Origin: Lysobacter ciconiae
Lineage (GTDB): Bacteria; Pseudomonadota; Gammaproteobacteria; Xanthomonadales; Xanthomonadaceae
Assembly (NCBI RefSeq): GCF_015209725.1
Contig: NZ_CP063656.1
Span: forward strand, 124,001 to 188,000
Length of the DNA stretch: 64,000 bases
Direction: 5' to 3'
The translations under genes and the position numbers were made by a program. The notes beneath the pieces are model-generated. The model saw nothing but the letters and a program-made list of their open reading frames with translations, did not search any database and was not told the DNA's origin. Below are positions 7,839-16,506 of this stretch, one piece after another (position 1 is the stretch's first letter; each line of letters begins with the position of its first letter).

Positions 7839-9526
7839 GTCGCAAGCGCCACGCCGGGAGTCGGTGACGCCATCTGGCCGGCGACCGCCAGGTCGTCGTC
7901 CAGGCCGTACCAGACCGGCGGCAGCAGGCCGATCGTGCGGTCGGCGACCGTGAAATCCGCGGGGCCGATCGCGGCCAACGTCGGGTGCTGGCGGTTGGCC
8001 TGCCGCGCCATTTCAGCGGCGAGCACTTCCATGCGCACAACGTTGGCGCCGATGCGGTCGTACAGTTCCGCGTCATCCGGGCTGTCCAGCAACGCCCCGT
8101 TGAGATCGCGGAACCAGCCGATCGCCGACTGGTCCAGCTCGCGACCGTCCGGCGGGACATAGCCGGCGGCGGCATTGGCCTCACCCCAGCTACGCAGCAG
8201 CGACTGCATCGTCTTGTTGAGCGCGGTCGCACGCTCCAGCGGCTTGCGCAGCCGGCCCAGCAGGGACAGGTCGGTGATCCTGCCCGCGGTATACAGCGGC
8301 GCCAGCACCGACCAGTAATACGTGTAGTCCCAGACCACCTTGAGCGGCATCACCAGCGCATCGCCAAACAGCGGGTACTGGTCCTGGTACAGGCTCATGG
8401 TGTTGTCGAAGAAGGAGAACAGCAGCTGCTGGTAGAGCTCGGCATGGGCGCCGATGCGCGCGCCGGCGCGGTCCTTTTCGATCAGCTCGCAGATGTAGCC
8501 GTTGCTGATCGCGATGAAGTCACTGCCCGGCGAGTAGAACGGGTCCAGGAAGAGCCCGGCCTCGCCGGTGATCGCCCAGCGATCGGCCGAGAACACCTGC
8601 TCGCAGTCGTGGCTGAAATGGCGCAGAAAGCGGAAGTCGCGCACCGCGTGCTCTGGCGCGTCGAGCGCCTGGGCGACGCGGGGCTGGTGCTTGTGCAGCC
8701 AGGCCATCGCCTTGTCGTGGCTATTGATGGTTTCCAGCGGGTGCATCTGCGCGTCGCAGACGATGCCCAGCGAGTGCACGTCCGACGCCAGCGGAATCAT
8801 CCAGAACCAGTAGCCGGGGCCGCACAGGTGGTTGGTCGAGCGCCAGCGCTCGGGCGGCTGGCAGCGCTGCATCCAGTCGCTATCGGACGACCAGCTGCCC
8901 GGATCCAGGCGCCCCTCCACCCGCCACCACGCCGCGTTGGCATCGTGCGGATGGGTCTTGGCCAGACCGAGCTTGCGCTTGAGCAGGGCGGCGCGGCCGC
9001 TGGCATCAACCACCCAGCGCGCCGTCGACACCGACTCCACGCCGTCCTGCACGTGGCGGACCTCATGCGCGGCGTCGCTGCCGGGTGCCGCCAGCTCGAC
9101 GCCCAGGACCTTGCAGCCGTGGCGGAAGTCGACCCCCAGCGAGGCCGCGTGCTCGCCGAGGAAATTCTCGAAGCGCCCGCGATCGAGTTGCCAGGACATC
9201 ATCGGCAGCGCCTCGCGCACGCCGACCTCGGTCGTGGCGTCCAGATCGTCGCGCCCGTCGCTGAAGAAGAAGCGGAAACCGAACTTGCGGATCTGGCGGC
9301 TGTCGAGGTGCTCGCGCAGCCCGAGTACGGTGCTGAAGTAGTGCGCGCCGATCTCGACCGTCGACTCGCCGACCTTGAACGCTGCCTCCGGCGCCGGGTG
9401 CGTGTTGCGCTCCAGCACGGTGACGGCGATCGCCGGGTCGCGCCGCTTCAGTTCGATCGCCAGGCTCAGTCCTGCCAGTCCGCCGCCGAGGATCAGTACA
9501 TCGATGTTCGCGTGCGGGTCTGGCAT
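7835..9526 (-). CDS. Flavin-dependent halogenase-like monooxygenase
   Basis: This 563-residue flavoprotein has the FAD-binding GGGLAG (residues 14-19), a KVGEST segment near residue 51 and the halogenase signature WxWxIP as WFWMIP (240-245). A lysine at position 81 (IRKFGFRFFF) lies where the catalytic lysine of tryptophan halogenases is expected. Xanthomonadins are brominated aryl polyenes, so a halogenase in this cluster fits their chemistry. It is the last gene of a minus-strand operon after ketosynthase, chain-length factor and glycosyltransferase. It could alternatively act as a non-halogenating FAD oxidoreductase, because many pigment-cluster homologues are uncharacterised. Confidence 0.75.
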   Translation of the reverse strand: MPDPHANIDVLILGGGLAGLSLAIELKRRDPAIAVTVLERNTHPAPEAAFKVGESTVEIGAHYFSTVLGLREHLDSRQIRKFGFRFFFSDGRDDLDATTEVGVREALPMMSWQLDRGRFENFLGEHAASLGVDFRHGCKVLGVELAAPGSDAAHEVRHVQDGVESVSTARWVVDASGRAALLKRKLGLAKTHPHDANAAWWRVEGRLDPGSWSSDSDWMQRCQPPERWRSTNHLCGPGYWFWMIPLASDVHSLGIVCDAQMHPLETINSHDKAMAWLHKHQPRVAQALDAPEHAVRDFRFLRHFSHDCEQVFSADRWAITGEAGLFLDPFYSPGSDFIAISNGYICELIEKDRAGARIGAHAELYQQLLFSFFDNTMSLYQDQYPLFGDALVMPLKVVWDYTYYWSVLAPLYTAGRITDLSLLGRLRKPLERATALNKTMQSLLRSWGEANAAAGYVPPDGRELDQSAIGWFRDLNGALLDSPDDAELYDRIGANVVRMEVLAAEMARQANRQHPTLAAIGPADFTVADRTIGLLPPVWYGLDDDLAVAGQMASPTPGVALAT

Positions 9527-9530
9527 GGGC

Positions 9531-10376
9531 TCAGCTCTTGGAGGCGTGGGGTCGGGCGACGCGCAGGGAGTCGAAGTCCCCGGCCGGATCGTGGATCAGC
9601 GCCGGGTTGGCGCGGATCTGGCGGAGGATCGCCGGCATGCGCCGGGTGTCCCAGCACTGGCCGACGACGTGGCTGGTGATGCGGGTGAAGTCGCGCAGCG
9701 GGCGGAAGTGGCTGCGCCGGAACTGCACGGCGGTGTCATCCGCCGCGCCGGGCGCGGATGCAGCGGCCGCGTAGCGCGACTCGATCGGCACCGACACGCA
9801 TCGGGTGCCCAGCATGCGGGCCGCGGAGATCAGGATCTGCGCCTCGAACACGAAATCCTCGCCGGGCACGTCGTCCAGCGCGGCGACCTCGGCCGGGTAC
9901 AGGCGCTGCCCGCTCTGGGTATCGGCGATCTGGTAGCCGGTGCCCCAGGCGATGCCCCAGTCGGCGAAGGCGTTGGCGGCGCGCCGGTAGCGCGGCTGTT
10001 GCGAGCGCCGGCGCAGGCGCGCGCCGATGACGATGTGGCCGGGGTAGAGGTTGCCGGCCTCGAGCAGGCGCGGGATGTCGTCGGCCAGGTGCTGGCCGTC
10101 GCCGTCCATGGTCAGCACCGCGCTGGCACCGGCGGAAAGCGCGGCCTGGAACCCGCGGCGCAGGCTGGCGCCCTTGCCCAGCCGTTGCCGGTTGCGCAGC
10201 ACGGTCACCGGCAGCGCGGCAATCCGTTCCACGGTGTCGTCGTCGGAACCGTCGTCGACCACGATCACGTTGCTGCATTGGCGCAGCGCGCCCGCCACGA
10301 CGTCGCGGATGCGCAGCGCCTCGTTGAGCGCCGGAATCACGACCACGATGTTGTCCCGATGGAGGCGATCAGCCAC
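9531..10376 (-). CDS. GT-A family 2 glycosyltransferase of the pigment cluster
   Basis: This is a protein of about 281 residues with the GT2 fold signatures VVVIPALNEA, VIVVDDGSDDDT and the metal-binding TMDGDGQH. It resembles dolichyl-phosphate sugar synthase-like transferases but has no C-terminal membrane domain. The GTG at 10376 is taken as start because it overlaps the stop of the upstream chain-length-factor gene by 8 bp, and the sequence before it is the reading-through of that gene's repeats. It probably glycosylates the polyene or its lipid acceptor. The sugar is unknown. Confidence 0.72.
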   Translation of the reverse strand: MADRLHRDNIVVVIPALNEALRIRDVVAGALRQCSNVIVVDDGSDDDTVERIAALPVTVLRNRQRLGKGASLRRGFQAALSAGASAVLTMDGDGQHLADDIPRLLEAGNLYPGHIVIGARLRRRSQQPRYRRAANAFADWGIAWGTGYQIADTQSGQRLYPAEVAALDDVPGEDFVFEAQILISAARMLGTRCVSVPIESRYAAAASAPGAADDTAVQFRRSHFRPLRDFTRITSHVVGQCWDTRRMPAILRQIRANPALIHDPAGDFDSLRVARPHASKS

Positions 10377-11202
10377 GGCGTTGCGCTCCGGTTTCCTGCA
10401 GCGACGGCTCATGCAGCGACGGCTCATGCAGCGACAGCTGGAGTATCCGCCCGGCGCCGGCGGAAAGGGTGGTGTGCCGGTCACCGGACGCGAGCGCGTC
10501 GAACAGCCCCAGCATCGGTGCCATCGCGTTGCCCGGATCACGCGCCGCCAGCGGTCCGGCGGCGGCCGGCGCCTCGCCGTCGGCCAGCGTGGCCGCCAGC
10601 CGCATAGCGCCGGCGCGCTCGCTGCGTGACAGCACCAGCGCGCCGCCGAGCAGGCCCGCGCTGGGGGAGATTTTCGCCAGCGGGCCGACCGACGATCCGT
10701 CGTAGGCGACCAGCAATACCGCCGGCACGCCGGTCGCCAGCTGCACCAGTGCCTCCAGCAGCCCTTGCGCAAACGTCGCCTGGTAGGCGCTGATCGCGGT
10801 GGTGGCCGCGGTCGCGCCGGTACCGATACTCCAGTAGCCGGCGGCGGCGTTGTGGACCGAATTGTGGAAGCGGGTCGGCGAGATCGTTTCCGGCTGGTCG
10901 GCCAGGGTCGCGCACATGTAGTCGGTGATCGCCAGCTCGCCGTGGGTGGAGGCGAACACCGACGGCAGCGAGGCCGGGTCGCGACCGGCGGCCTCGCACG
11001 CGGCCAGCGCCACCTCCAGCGCGACGGCGACGGTGCCCGGCGCGCGGCGGCGCTCGTTGGGCGCCAGCAACTGCGGCGAGGGACGCGCCGGTGGCGCTTC
11101 GGGCAAGCGGCCATCGCGGACAAAGTCGCGCGCACTGTCCCAGCCCGGCAGTCCCGTGGCCCAGAAACCCACGCCTTCGATGGTGGCGACCAGCGCGCTC
11201 AC
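10369..11202 (-). CDS. Ketosynthase-like chain-length factor (Ketoacyl-synt_2 type)
   Basis: This 277-residue protein resembles the N-terminal half of a beta-ketoacyl synthase, with SVFASTHGELAITDY and RFHNSVHNAAAGYWS. No catalytic cysteine is present where the nucleophile would be, and the C-terminal His-containing half is missing. Proteins of this kind pair with the complete ketosynthase in aryl polyene systems and act as non-catalytic chain-length factors. Its ATG overlaps the ketosynthase stop (ATGA). The extreme C terminus contains LHEPSLHEPSLQE, encoded by 15-bp tandem repeats. Confidence 0.75.
   Translation of the reverse strand: MSALVATIEGVGFWATGLPGWDSARDFVRDGRLPEAPPARPSPQLLAPNERRRAPGTVAVALEVALAACEAAGRDPASLPSVFASTHGELAITDYMCATLADQPETISPTRFHNSVHNAAAGYWSIGTGATAATTAISAYQATFAQGLLEALVQLATGVPAVLLVAYDGSSVGPLAKISPSAGLLGGALVLSRSERAGAMRLAATLADGEAPAAAGPLAARDPGNAMAPMLGLFDALASGDRHTTLSAGAGRILQLSLHEPSLHEPSLQETGAQRRG
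10397..10441. repeat. Three tandem 15-bp repeats at a gene end
   Basis: The unit TGCAGCGACGGCTCA occurs twice exactly (10397-10411 and 10412-10426) and a third time with changes (10427-10441). It encodes a repeated five-residue LHEPS motif on the minus strand, just before the stop of the chain-length-factor gene. Because the unit is a multiple of three, copy-number change would lengthen or shorten the protein without a frameshift. Confidence 0.9.
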
Positions 11203-12446
11203 GCAGACACCCCGAACACCAGCGAGGCGTTGTTGCCACCGAAACCGAAGGAGTTGGTCATCGCCACCTGGATCGACGCCTGCGCGTTGTCGAAACGGAT
11301 CTGCGGTCCGCAGGCGGGATCCGGCGTGGCGCTGTTGAGGATGCCGGGAAGCGTGCCGTGCTGGAGCGCGATCAGGCAGAACACCGCCTCCACGATGCCC
11401 GCCGCGCCCAGGGTGTGTCCGGTCCAGCCCTTGGTCGAGCTGGCGTGCAACCGGGCCGGGAACAGGCTGGCCACCGCGGCTGCCTCGATGCGGTCGTTGG
11501 CGGGGGTCGAGGTGCCGTGCAGGTTGAGGTAATCGACGTCTTCCGGGGCGATCCCTGCGCGCGCCAGTGCCTCGTTCATGGCCTGCAACGCGCCCAGCCC
11601 TTGCGGGTGGGGCGAGGACATGTGGTGGGCGTCGCTGGATTCGCCGTAGCCGAGCAGGCGCAGCGACCGGTTATCCGCCGGCACACGCTCCAGCAGGGCG
11701 AATCCGCCGGCCTCGCCCAGCGACAGACCGTCGCGGTCGGCATCGAAGGGTCGACACGGCTGCGCGGAGACCAGTTGCAGCGAGTTGAAGCCGTACAGGA
11801 CGCTGCCGCACAGGGTGTCCACGCCGCCGACCAGGGCCGCATCGACCACGCCGGCCTCGATCAGCCGCGCCGCCTGGGCGAACACCTTGGCGCTGGAGGA
11901 GCAGGCCGTGGCCACGGTGATGCACGGCCCGCGCGCGCCGCTGACCTGCTGCACGAAGTCGCCCAGCGAATGCACGGTGTGCACGATCGGACGCGCCAGT
12001 TCGGGCGGAAACGCGGGCGTGCCGTCCGCGTCGGGCTGCAGGTCGCGATAGGCCTCCTCGCTGGCACCGATGCTGGAGGTCGAGGTGCCGATCACCAGCG
12101 CGACGCGTTCCGCGCCGAGCCGGTCGACCGCATCGCGGACGGCGTCGAGCATGCCGTCCTGCTGCAGGGCCAGCCAGGCCAGGCGGTTGTTGCGGCACTC
12201 CCAGCGCGCGAACTGCGCCGGCAGCGGCGCGTCCTCGAGCCCGTCGACGCGGCCGATCCAGCACGGCAGCGGCACCCCATCGGCGTTGTCGGGGCCGAAA
12301 TCGTTGGGTCGCAGGCCGCTGCGGCGCTCCAGCAGCGCCGCGTGCTGGGCCTGCACGCCACGACCGAGCGCCGTGGTCGCGCTCCACGCGCGCACGGCAA
12401 ACGGCGGCATGGGCGGGGGATCGGGAATGGGGCGCGCGTCTGGCAA
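11199..12446 (-). CDS. Beta-ketoacyl-ACP synthase (FabF-like) of the pigment cluster
   Basis: This is a complete 415-residue ketosynthase. The active-site cysteine is Cys182 in ATACSSS, and the two catalytic histidines are His310 (LHGTSTPAND) and His344 (WTGHTLGAAG), with Lys339 between them. It should condense malonyl-ACP with the growing aryl polyene chain on the cluster's ACP. It is first in the minus-strand operon, followed by the chain-length factor with a 4-bp overlap. A plausible promoter lies 45-71 bp upstream of the start. The assignment to polyene rather than housekeeping fatty-acid synthesis rests on context. Confidence 0.85.
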   Translation of the reverse strand: MPDARPIPDPPPMPPFAVRAWSATTALGRGVQAQHAALLERRSGLRPNDFGPDNADGVPLPCWIGRVDGLEDAPLPAQFARWECRNNRLAWLALQQDGMLDAVRDAVDRLGAERVALVIGTSTSSIGASEEAYRDLQPDADGTPAFPPELARPIVHTVHSLGDFVQQVSGARGPCITVATACSSSAKVFAQAARLIEAGVVDAALVGGVDTLCGSVLYGFNSLQLVSAQPCRPFDADRDGLSLGEAGGFALLERVPADNRSLRLLGYGESSDAHHMSSPHPQGLGALQAMNEALARAGIAPEDVDYLNLHGTSTPANDRIEAAAVASLFPARLHASSTKGWTGHTLGAAGIVEAVFCLIALQHGTLPGILNSATPDPACGPQIRFDNAQASIQVAMTNSFGFGGNNASLVFGVSA

Positions 12447-12490
12447 GCGGCTGTCCTGTTGGGCGAGGGACTTGGAAGCGGATCAGGCGG

Positions 12491-12517
12491 AGTATAGCCA
12501 GCGCAATGTGCAGCCAA
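12491..12517 (-). promoter_or_regulatory. Candidate sigma-70 promoter for the ketosynthase operon
   Basis: On the minus strand TTGGCT (12517-12512) and TATACT (12496-12491) are separated by 15 bp. The -10 hexamer is strong and the spacer is short. It lies in the 206-bp gap between the ketosynthase gene and the divergent cardiolipin synthase gene. It is a pattern match only. Confidence 0.35.
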
Positions 12518-12652
12518 CGGCGGCCGCGATGCGACCGGACTAGACTGGCCCTCCTCCCGCTGTGCAGCCCGTGCGCCATGATCCGCCGCGTTTCCGCCGC
12601 TCCCGACGAACGTACCCGTCTTCCCTCGCGCTCACGGGCAGGGTGATCCGGG

Positions 12653-14092
12653 TTGGACTGGGGCACCATCCTTCTAGCGTTCCATTCGCTGCTGGTGCTG
12701 GCCTTCGTGGTCCGCATCCTGCTGCGCGACGACCTGTCGCCGCCGGCGCGGCTGGCGTGGTTCATCGTGCTCAACCTGGTGCCGTACTTCGGCAGCGCGA
12801 TCTATTTCCTGTTTGGCGAGATCGACATCGGGCGCCGGCTGAAGAAGCGCCACGAGGAGGTGTTTGGCGAGATCCGCGCCCGGGCCTCCGCCTTCATGGG
12901 CGTCCCGGCCGATACCGACCGCCTGATCGAGCCGCTCTACCGACCGGCGTTCCGCTACGCGGCGTCCATCAACGGCTTCCACGCGGTGCCCGGCAACGCC
13001 GCGGAACTGATGGCCGACGGCGACGAGACGCGCGCGCGGCTGGTGGCCGATATCGATGCCGCGACCGAGCAGGTCCACGTGTTGTATTACATCTGGCTGC
13101 GCGACAACACCGGCACCGACATTGCCGAAGCGCTGATCCGCGCCGCCCGCCGCGGCGTGACCTGCCGGGCCATGGCGGACGGGCTGGGGTCACGCGCGAT
13201 GATCCGGTCGGCGCTGTGGAAGCGGATGGGCGAGGCCGGCGTCCAGCTCGCCGTCGCGCTCTCGTTCCGCAACGTGCTGCGGGTGTTCCTGACCAGCCGC
13301 ATCGACCTGCGCAACCATCGCAAGATCACCGTCATCGACGGCCGCATCACCTACTGCGGAAGCCGCAACTCGGCCGATCCGGAGTTCCTCGTCAAGGCCA
13401 AGTACGCCCCGTGGGTGGACATCATGCTGCGGTTCACCGGGCCGGTGGTGGCGCAGAACCAGCTGCTGTTCGCCAGCGACTGGATGCAGGCCACCGGCGA
13501 ATCGCTGGACGGGATCATGCTGCGCGCCGAGCCGGTTACGGGTGGATTCCCGGCCCAGGTGATGGGGGTCGGCCCGACCGAGCGCCGGGGCGCCACGCCG
13601 CAACTGTTCTCCAACCTGATCGCCTGCGCCGACCGCAGCCTGACCATCTCCACCCCGTACTTCGTCCCCGACGCCACCCTGATGGACGCGCTGTGCGCCG
13701 CCGCCTACCGTGGCGTGGCCGTCACGCTGATCTTTCCGGAGAAGAACGACAGCTGGATCGTCGCCGCCGTCAGCCACAGCTACTACCACCGCCTGCTCGA
13801 TGCCGGCTGCAGGATCCACGAATTCAAGGACGGACTGCTGCACGCCAAGACCCTGACCATCGACGGCAGGATCACCGTGGTCGGGTCCTCCAACCTGGAC
13901 CTGCGCAGCTTCGACCTCAACTACGAGAACAACATCCTGTTGCAGGACGAGACCGTGACGCGCGCCGTCATCGAACGGCAGCAGGACTACATCGCCCGTT
14001 CCGTACCCGTGCGCCTGCCCGACGTGCTGACCTGGCCGTGGCACCGGAGGATCTGGAACAACGTGGTCGCCACGATCGGGCCGCTGCTGTAG
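12653..14092 (+). CDS. cls: Cardiolipin synthase / phospholipase D-family phosphatidyltransferase
   Basis: This 479-residue protein has two N-terminal membrane helices (residues 1-22 and 32-55, the latter with YFGSAIYFLFGE) and two HKD motifs, H222-x-K224-x4-D229 (NHRKITVID) and H397-x-K399-x4-D404 (HAKTLTID). It should transfer a phosphatidyl group between two phosphatidylglycerols to give cardiolipin at the inner membrane. An in-frame stop at 12644 forces the start to lie downstream, and the TTG at 12653 is the only reasonable initiation codon before the first helix. The length matches ClsA. Confidence 0.88.
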   Translation: MDWGTILLAFHSLLVLAFVVRILLRDDLSPPARLAWFIVLNLVPYFGSAIYFLFGEIDIGRRLKKRHEEVFGEIRARASAFMGVPADTDRLIEPLYRPAFRYAASINGFHAVPGNAAELMADGDETRARLVADIDAATEQVHVLYYIWLRDNTGTDIAEALIRAARRGVTCRAMADGLGSRAMIRSALWKRMGEAGVQLAVALSFRNVLRVFLTSRIDLRNHRKITVIDGRITYCGSRNSADPEFLVKAKYAPWVDIMLRFTGPVVAQNQLLFASDWMQATGESLDGIMLRAEPVTGGFPAQVMGVGPTERRGATPQLFSNLIACADRSLTISTPYFVPDATLMDALCAAAYRGVAVTLIFPEKNDSWIVAAVSHSYYHRLLDAGCRIHEFKDGLLHAKTLTIDGRITVVGSSNLDLRSFDLNYENNILLQDETVTRAVIERQQDYIARSVPVRLPDVLTWPWHRRIWNNVVATIGPLL

Positions 14093-14113
14093 CGCGGCGA
14101 TGGGGAGCAGGGG

Positions 14114-14668
14114 TCAGCGGGCGGACGAAGCGTCGAGTGCCCCAGTGACGAAATCGACCTTCGGCGCCCGAAAACCCATCGCCACCCACGCGCGCAATAG
14201 TCTGGCGACGAAGGACCAGGTGTGGGTGCGTGGGTTGGGCACGTCGTCAGGCAACTCGACACCGGGAGGGCGGTCACGGGTCATCGTCCGTGTCTCCAGA
14301 GTGGGCAAGGTCGCCGGGTCCCAAAGTCCGCCGTAGAGGCTCAGCCAATGGCCGTTGGTGAACTCCAGGAAGACCGGCGTGTTGCAGCAGGTTGCGACGA
14401 CGCGCCGCGTCTTGGAGGTGGACGACAAACGGTGCTCACGCAACCAGGACTGCCCTTGCGTGCGCCGCACCCGGTCCTTCCGATAAAGGATGAAGCGGGT
14501 CGCCGCGTTCGCATCCAGCACCTGCGGTGCATCCGGGAGCGCCTGGAACACTGCGCCTGCCTTTTGACAATCCGCGCAGAGACACTCGACGCTGATGATG
14601 GGTTTGCCAATGACCTCGAGCTGCACCTTCCCGCACCGGCAGGTCAGTTCCACGAATGCATCAGTCAT
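14114..14668 (-). CDS. GFA/CENP-V-like zinc protein of unknown function
   Basis: This is a 184-residue protein with paired cysteines, LTCRCGKVQLEV near residue 10 and CLCADCQKAG near residue 30, and a third pair later (ATCCNTPVFLEF). This is the zinc-binding arrangement of the glutathione-dependent formaldehyde-activating (GFA) family and its DUF6151 relatives. No substrate can be deduced. The ATG at 14668 is chosen because GAGGAGAGG lies just upstream. The gene overlaps the preceding DUF1810 gene by 8 bp, so the two are probably translated together. Confidence 0.65.
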   Translation of the reverse strand: MTDAFVELTCRCGKVQLEVIGKPIISVECLCADCQKAGAVFQALPDAPQVLDANAATRFILYRKDRVRRTQGQSWLREHRLSSTSKTRRVVATCCNTPVFLEFTNGHWLSLYGGLWDPATLPTLETRTMTRDRPPGVELPDDVPNPRTHTWSFVARLLRAWVAMGFRAPKVDFVTGALDASSAR

Positions 14669-15107
14669 CCGTCCTCTCCTCAAGCATCTGTTGCGTCACC
14701 GGATCCGGCTGGCCTCCAAAGTAGTGCGCCAATGCCGCGTCGAACAGCGACTCTGTCGGAACGGCCGCACTGAACAGCGTAAGGCACGACCGGAACTTCA
14801 TCGCGTCCAGCTCCCCAAGGATCTCGGCCGCCGGGAGGGGACCGTTGGCGAGCATCGCGCGCACCGCGTCAACCAGGCGACGGCCCAGGACAGGGTGCTC
14901 GAGGTAGGCCGACGCTTCCGCAACGCCGGAAAGCCCGAACCGCCGCGACGTGGCGCTGTGACCAAGACCCGCCAGCTGCGGAAACACGTACCAGATCCAG
15001 TGCGATTGCTTCCGTCCCACGCGCAGCTCTGCGAGCGCACCATCATAGGTGTCGCGTTGGGCCTCGATGAAGCGCGATAACTCGAATGGATCGGGTTGCG
15101 TGGGCAT
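14661..15107 (-). CDS. DUF1810 family protein
   Basis: This 148-residue protein matches the DUF1810 family, with FIEAQRDTYDGALAELRVG, KQSHWIWYVFPQ and HPVLGRRLVDA. These small soluble proteins are widespread and have no established function. It is the first gene of a two-gene unit with the GFA-like gene. It lies immediately left of the cassette array, and I find no attC between it and the array. Its base composition is closer to the backbone than that of the cassettes. Confidence 0.8.
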   Translation of the reverse strand: MPTQPDPFELSRFIEAQRDTYDGALAELRVGRKQSHWIWYVFPQLAGLGHSATSRRFGLSGVAEASAYLEHPVLGRRLVDAVRAMLANGPLPAAEILGELDAMKFRSCLTLFSAAVPTESLFDAALAHYFGGQPDPVTQQMLEERTDD

Positions 15108-15186
15108 GGGTGGACGGTATCACCAGTGGTTTCGCGGCGACCTTCTGCACACACCCAAATAAGGCAGGTTAGACAATGACAACTGC

Positions 15187-15423
15187 CTAGATAAACGGAC
15201 CAAGTCTGGCCAGCCACGACTGCCTGGATCGAATGGCTGACCAGATCGTCTCAGCACCCAGAGCCGCAATGAGCAGCCCCAGGCAAACCCGAATCAGCGG
15301 CTCCACCACACCGAAGAAGACAACGTAGATACCGACTGCCGTCAGGAACACCCCGAACAGACCAGATAGAATCCGGTAGATCGTTCCGCTGAAGTATCGA
15401 TTGATGTCTTGCTCATCCGTCAT
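15187..15423 (-). CDS. Small two-helix membrane protein (leftmost cassette gene)
   Basis: This 78-residue protein has two predicted membrane helices (about residues 17-40 and 45-65) and no recognised family. The ATG at 15423 is preferred over a TTG at 15435, which lies inside the attC-like site. It is oriented like all other cassette genes. A heptamer GTTAGAC at 15168-15174 lies just past its stop and could be one end of a decayed attC, but no complete site is visible on that side, so the array seems to end here. Confidence 0.5.
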   Translation of the reverse strand: MTDEQDINRYFSGTIYRILSGLFGVFLTAVGIYVVFFGVVEPLIRVCLGLLIAALGAETIWSAIRSRQSWLARLGPFI

Positions 15424-15429
15424 GGCGTT

Positions 15430-15519
15430 GACCAACGCCTGAATTAAGCCGGCCAGCCCGAGGCGAACCGGGTGGCGTCGAGACTGAGAAGCGGGCTTGG
15501 CTTGAACGAATTGTTAGGC
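15430..15519 (-). repeat. attC recombination site A (integron cassette end)
   Basis: The right end is GTTAGGC (15513-15519) preceded by GGCTTGAACGAATT. The left half has TTAAGCCGGCCAGCCCG, which pairs imperfectly with CGGGCTTGGCTTGAA on the right, with the unpaired extra base typical of attC. The left heptamer (GACCAAC, 15430-15436) is degenerate and lies in a perfect 16-bp palindrome at 15424-15439. It terminates the TIR-caspase cassette. Confidence 0.75.
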
Positions 15520-15525
15520 TGCAGC

Positions 15526-16506
15526 CTAGATCCTGCCTTTGGCTGCGAGCCTTCTGTAGTGCTCGCCTAGCGCAGTTAGTTTGCATGATTTGCTCTCCAT
15601 CGCGGCGTGCCACATATGAGGAGCATCTACGGGCACAAGCAAGTTAAGCCGGTTATAGCGTTGCAAAAGGGCAAACGTCTCGCAGTTCTGCCGGTTCGGC
15701 GGAGCTGAGTCCGCTGGGCGGCCCGCCAGCTCCGGCTCGAAACTCGGGTCTAAGCGAAACTCAAATCCAGGCACAGGAAACAGCTCAGATAACTTTCTCA
15801 GATTCTCTAAGGAAATCGGCGCCTGAACCTTTCTCAGTGAAACAAACTGTTTAACATTCGTCTTAAAGACAGGTCGCTGCTCCCAAGCTCCCAGTGATTC
15901 GTCGATGTGCGCGTAGATGCCACCTGGTGTGATGTCTCCGGAGAGAGTCGCTGCGCTACCGGACAATGCATCAACGAACAGCGTGGTAAACGTGCCGCGC
16001 CCATTTTCCTCGGTCGCGTACTGATCTTCCGTTGAGGCTGTGAGAATGGTGCTGCCATTCGCCAAGGCCGTAAGATTTGAAGCTCCGGGCGGTGTCCCTG
16101 CAATGCCAGAATGACAGCTATCTAAGACAATGATCTTGTTAGAGGCTGGTGAGGCATTTGCAAAAGTGAGGATGTCATTCAGTGGAATGCCATCAGTTCC
16201 ACGCGCGCTATCTGTTGCGAGTATGTAGCCACCACTCGAATCTATGTGTCCGTGACCTGCGAAGTAGAAAAGCGCAACAGAGCACTCAGTGTTGAAGAGA
16301 TTCTCAACATGATCTCGTAGATCGTGTCTCTCAACGATATCTGTTGGACCTGTTCCGGTCAGTAGTTTGCAGTCAAAGTTGACCGAGCCGTCTCCGTGCC
16401 TCTCAAGGACTGCTTTGACAGCGTGCGCGTCATCAACGCAGCCATAAAGACTCGGGCCATTGGCGTAATAGTTGACTCCAACAATGAGGGCTTTCCGCAT
16501 GATCAT
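15526..16506 (-). CDS. Caspase-like (C14 family) protease, probable type IV Thoeris effector
   Basis: This 326-residue protein begins with a caspase/metacaspase fold (MRKALIVGVNYY, GCVDDAHAVKAVL). The catalytic histidine is His85 in YFAGHGH and the catalytic cysteine is Cys131 in LDSCHSG. Residues 1-225 form the protease. The C-terminal 100 residues (LNLLVPVDAPHMWHAAMESK and neighbours) match no domain I know. The gene overlaps the upstream TIR gene by 4 bp (ATGA). In type IV Thoeris a TIR protein that senses phage makes N7-cADPR, which switches on a caspase-like protease that degrades cell proteins. The gene pair here has that composition. A second Met, two codons downstream, is an alternative start. 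Confidence 0.82.
   Translation of the reverse strand: MIMRKALIVGVNYYANGPSLYGCVDDAHAVKAVLERHGDGSVNFDCKLLTGTGPTDIVERHDLRDHVENLFNTECSVALFYFAGHGHIDSSGGYILATDSARGTDGIPLNDILTFANASPASNKIIVLDSCHSGIAGTPPGASNLTALANGSTILTASTEDQYATEENGRGTFTTLFVDALSGSAATLSGDITPGGIYAHIDESLGAWEQRPVFKTNVKQFVSLRKVQAPISLENLRKLSELFPVPGFEFRLDPSFEPELAGRPADSAPPNRQNCETFALLQRYNRLNLLVPVDAPHMWHAAMESKSCKLTALGEHYRRLAAKGRI

Noticed and set aside
10397..10441. A CRISPR array seed
   Set aside because: The three 15-bp units are directly adjacent without spacers and are in a coding frame. No other spaced repeats were seen in the window.
14114..15107. The GFA-like and DUF1810 genes as further integron cassettes
   Set aside because: They are on the same strand as the cassettes, but no attC heptamers or paired arms lie between or beside them, and their composition is nearer to the backbone.
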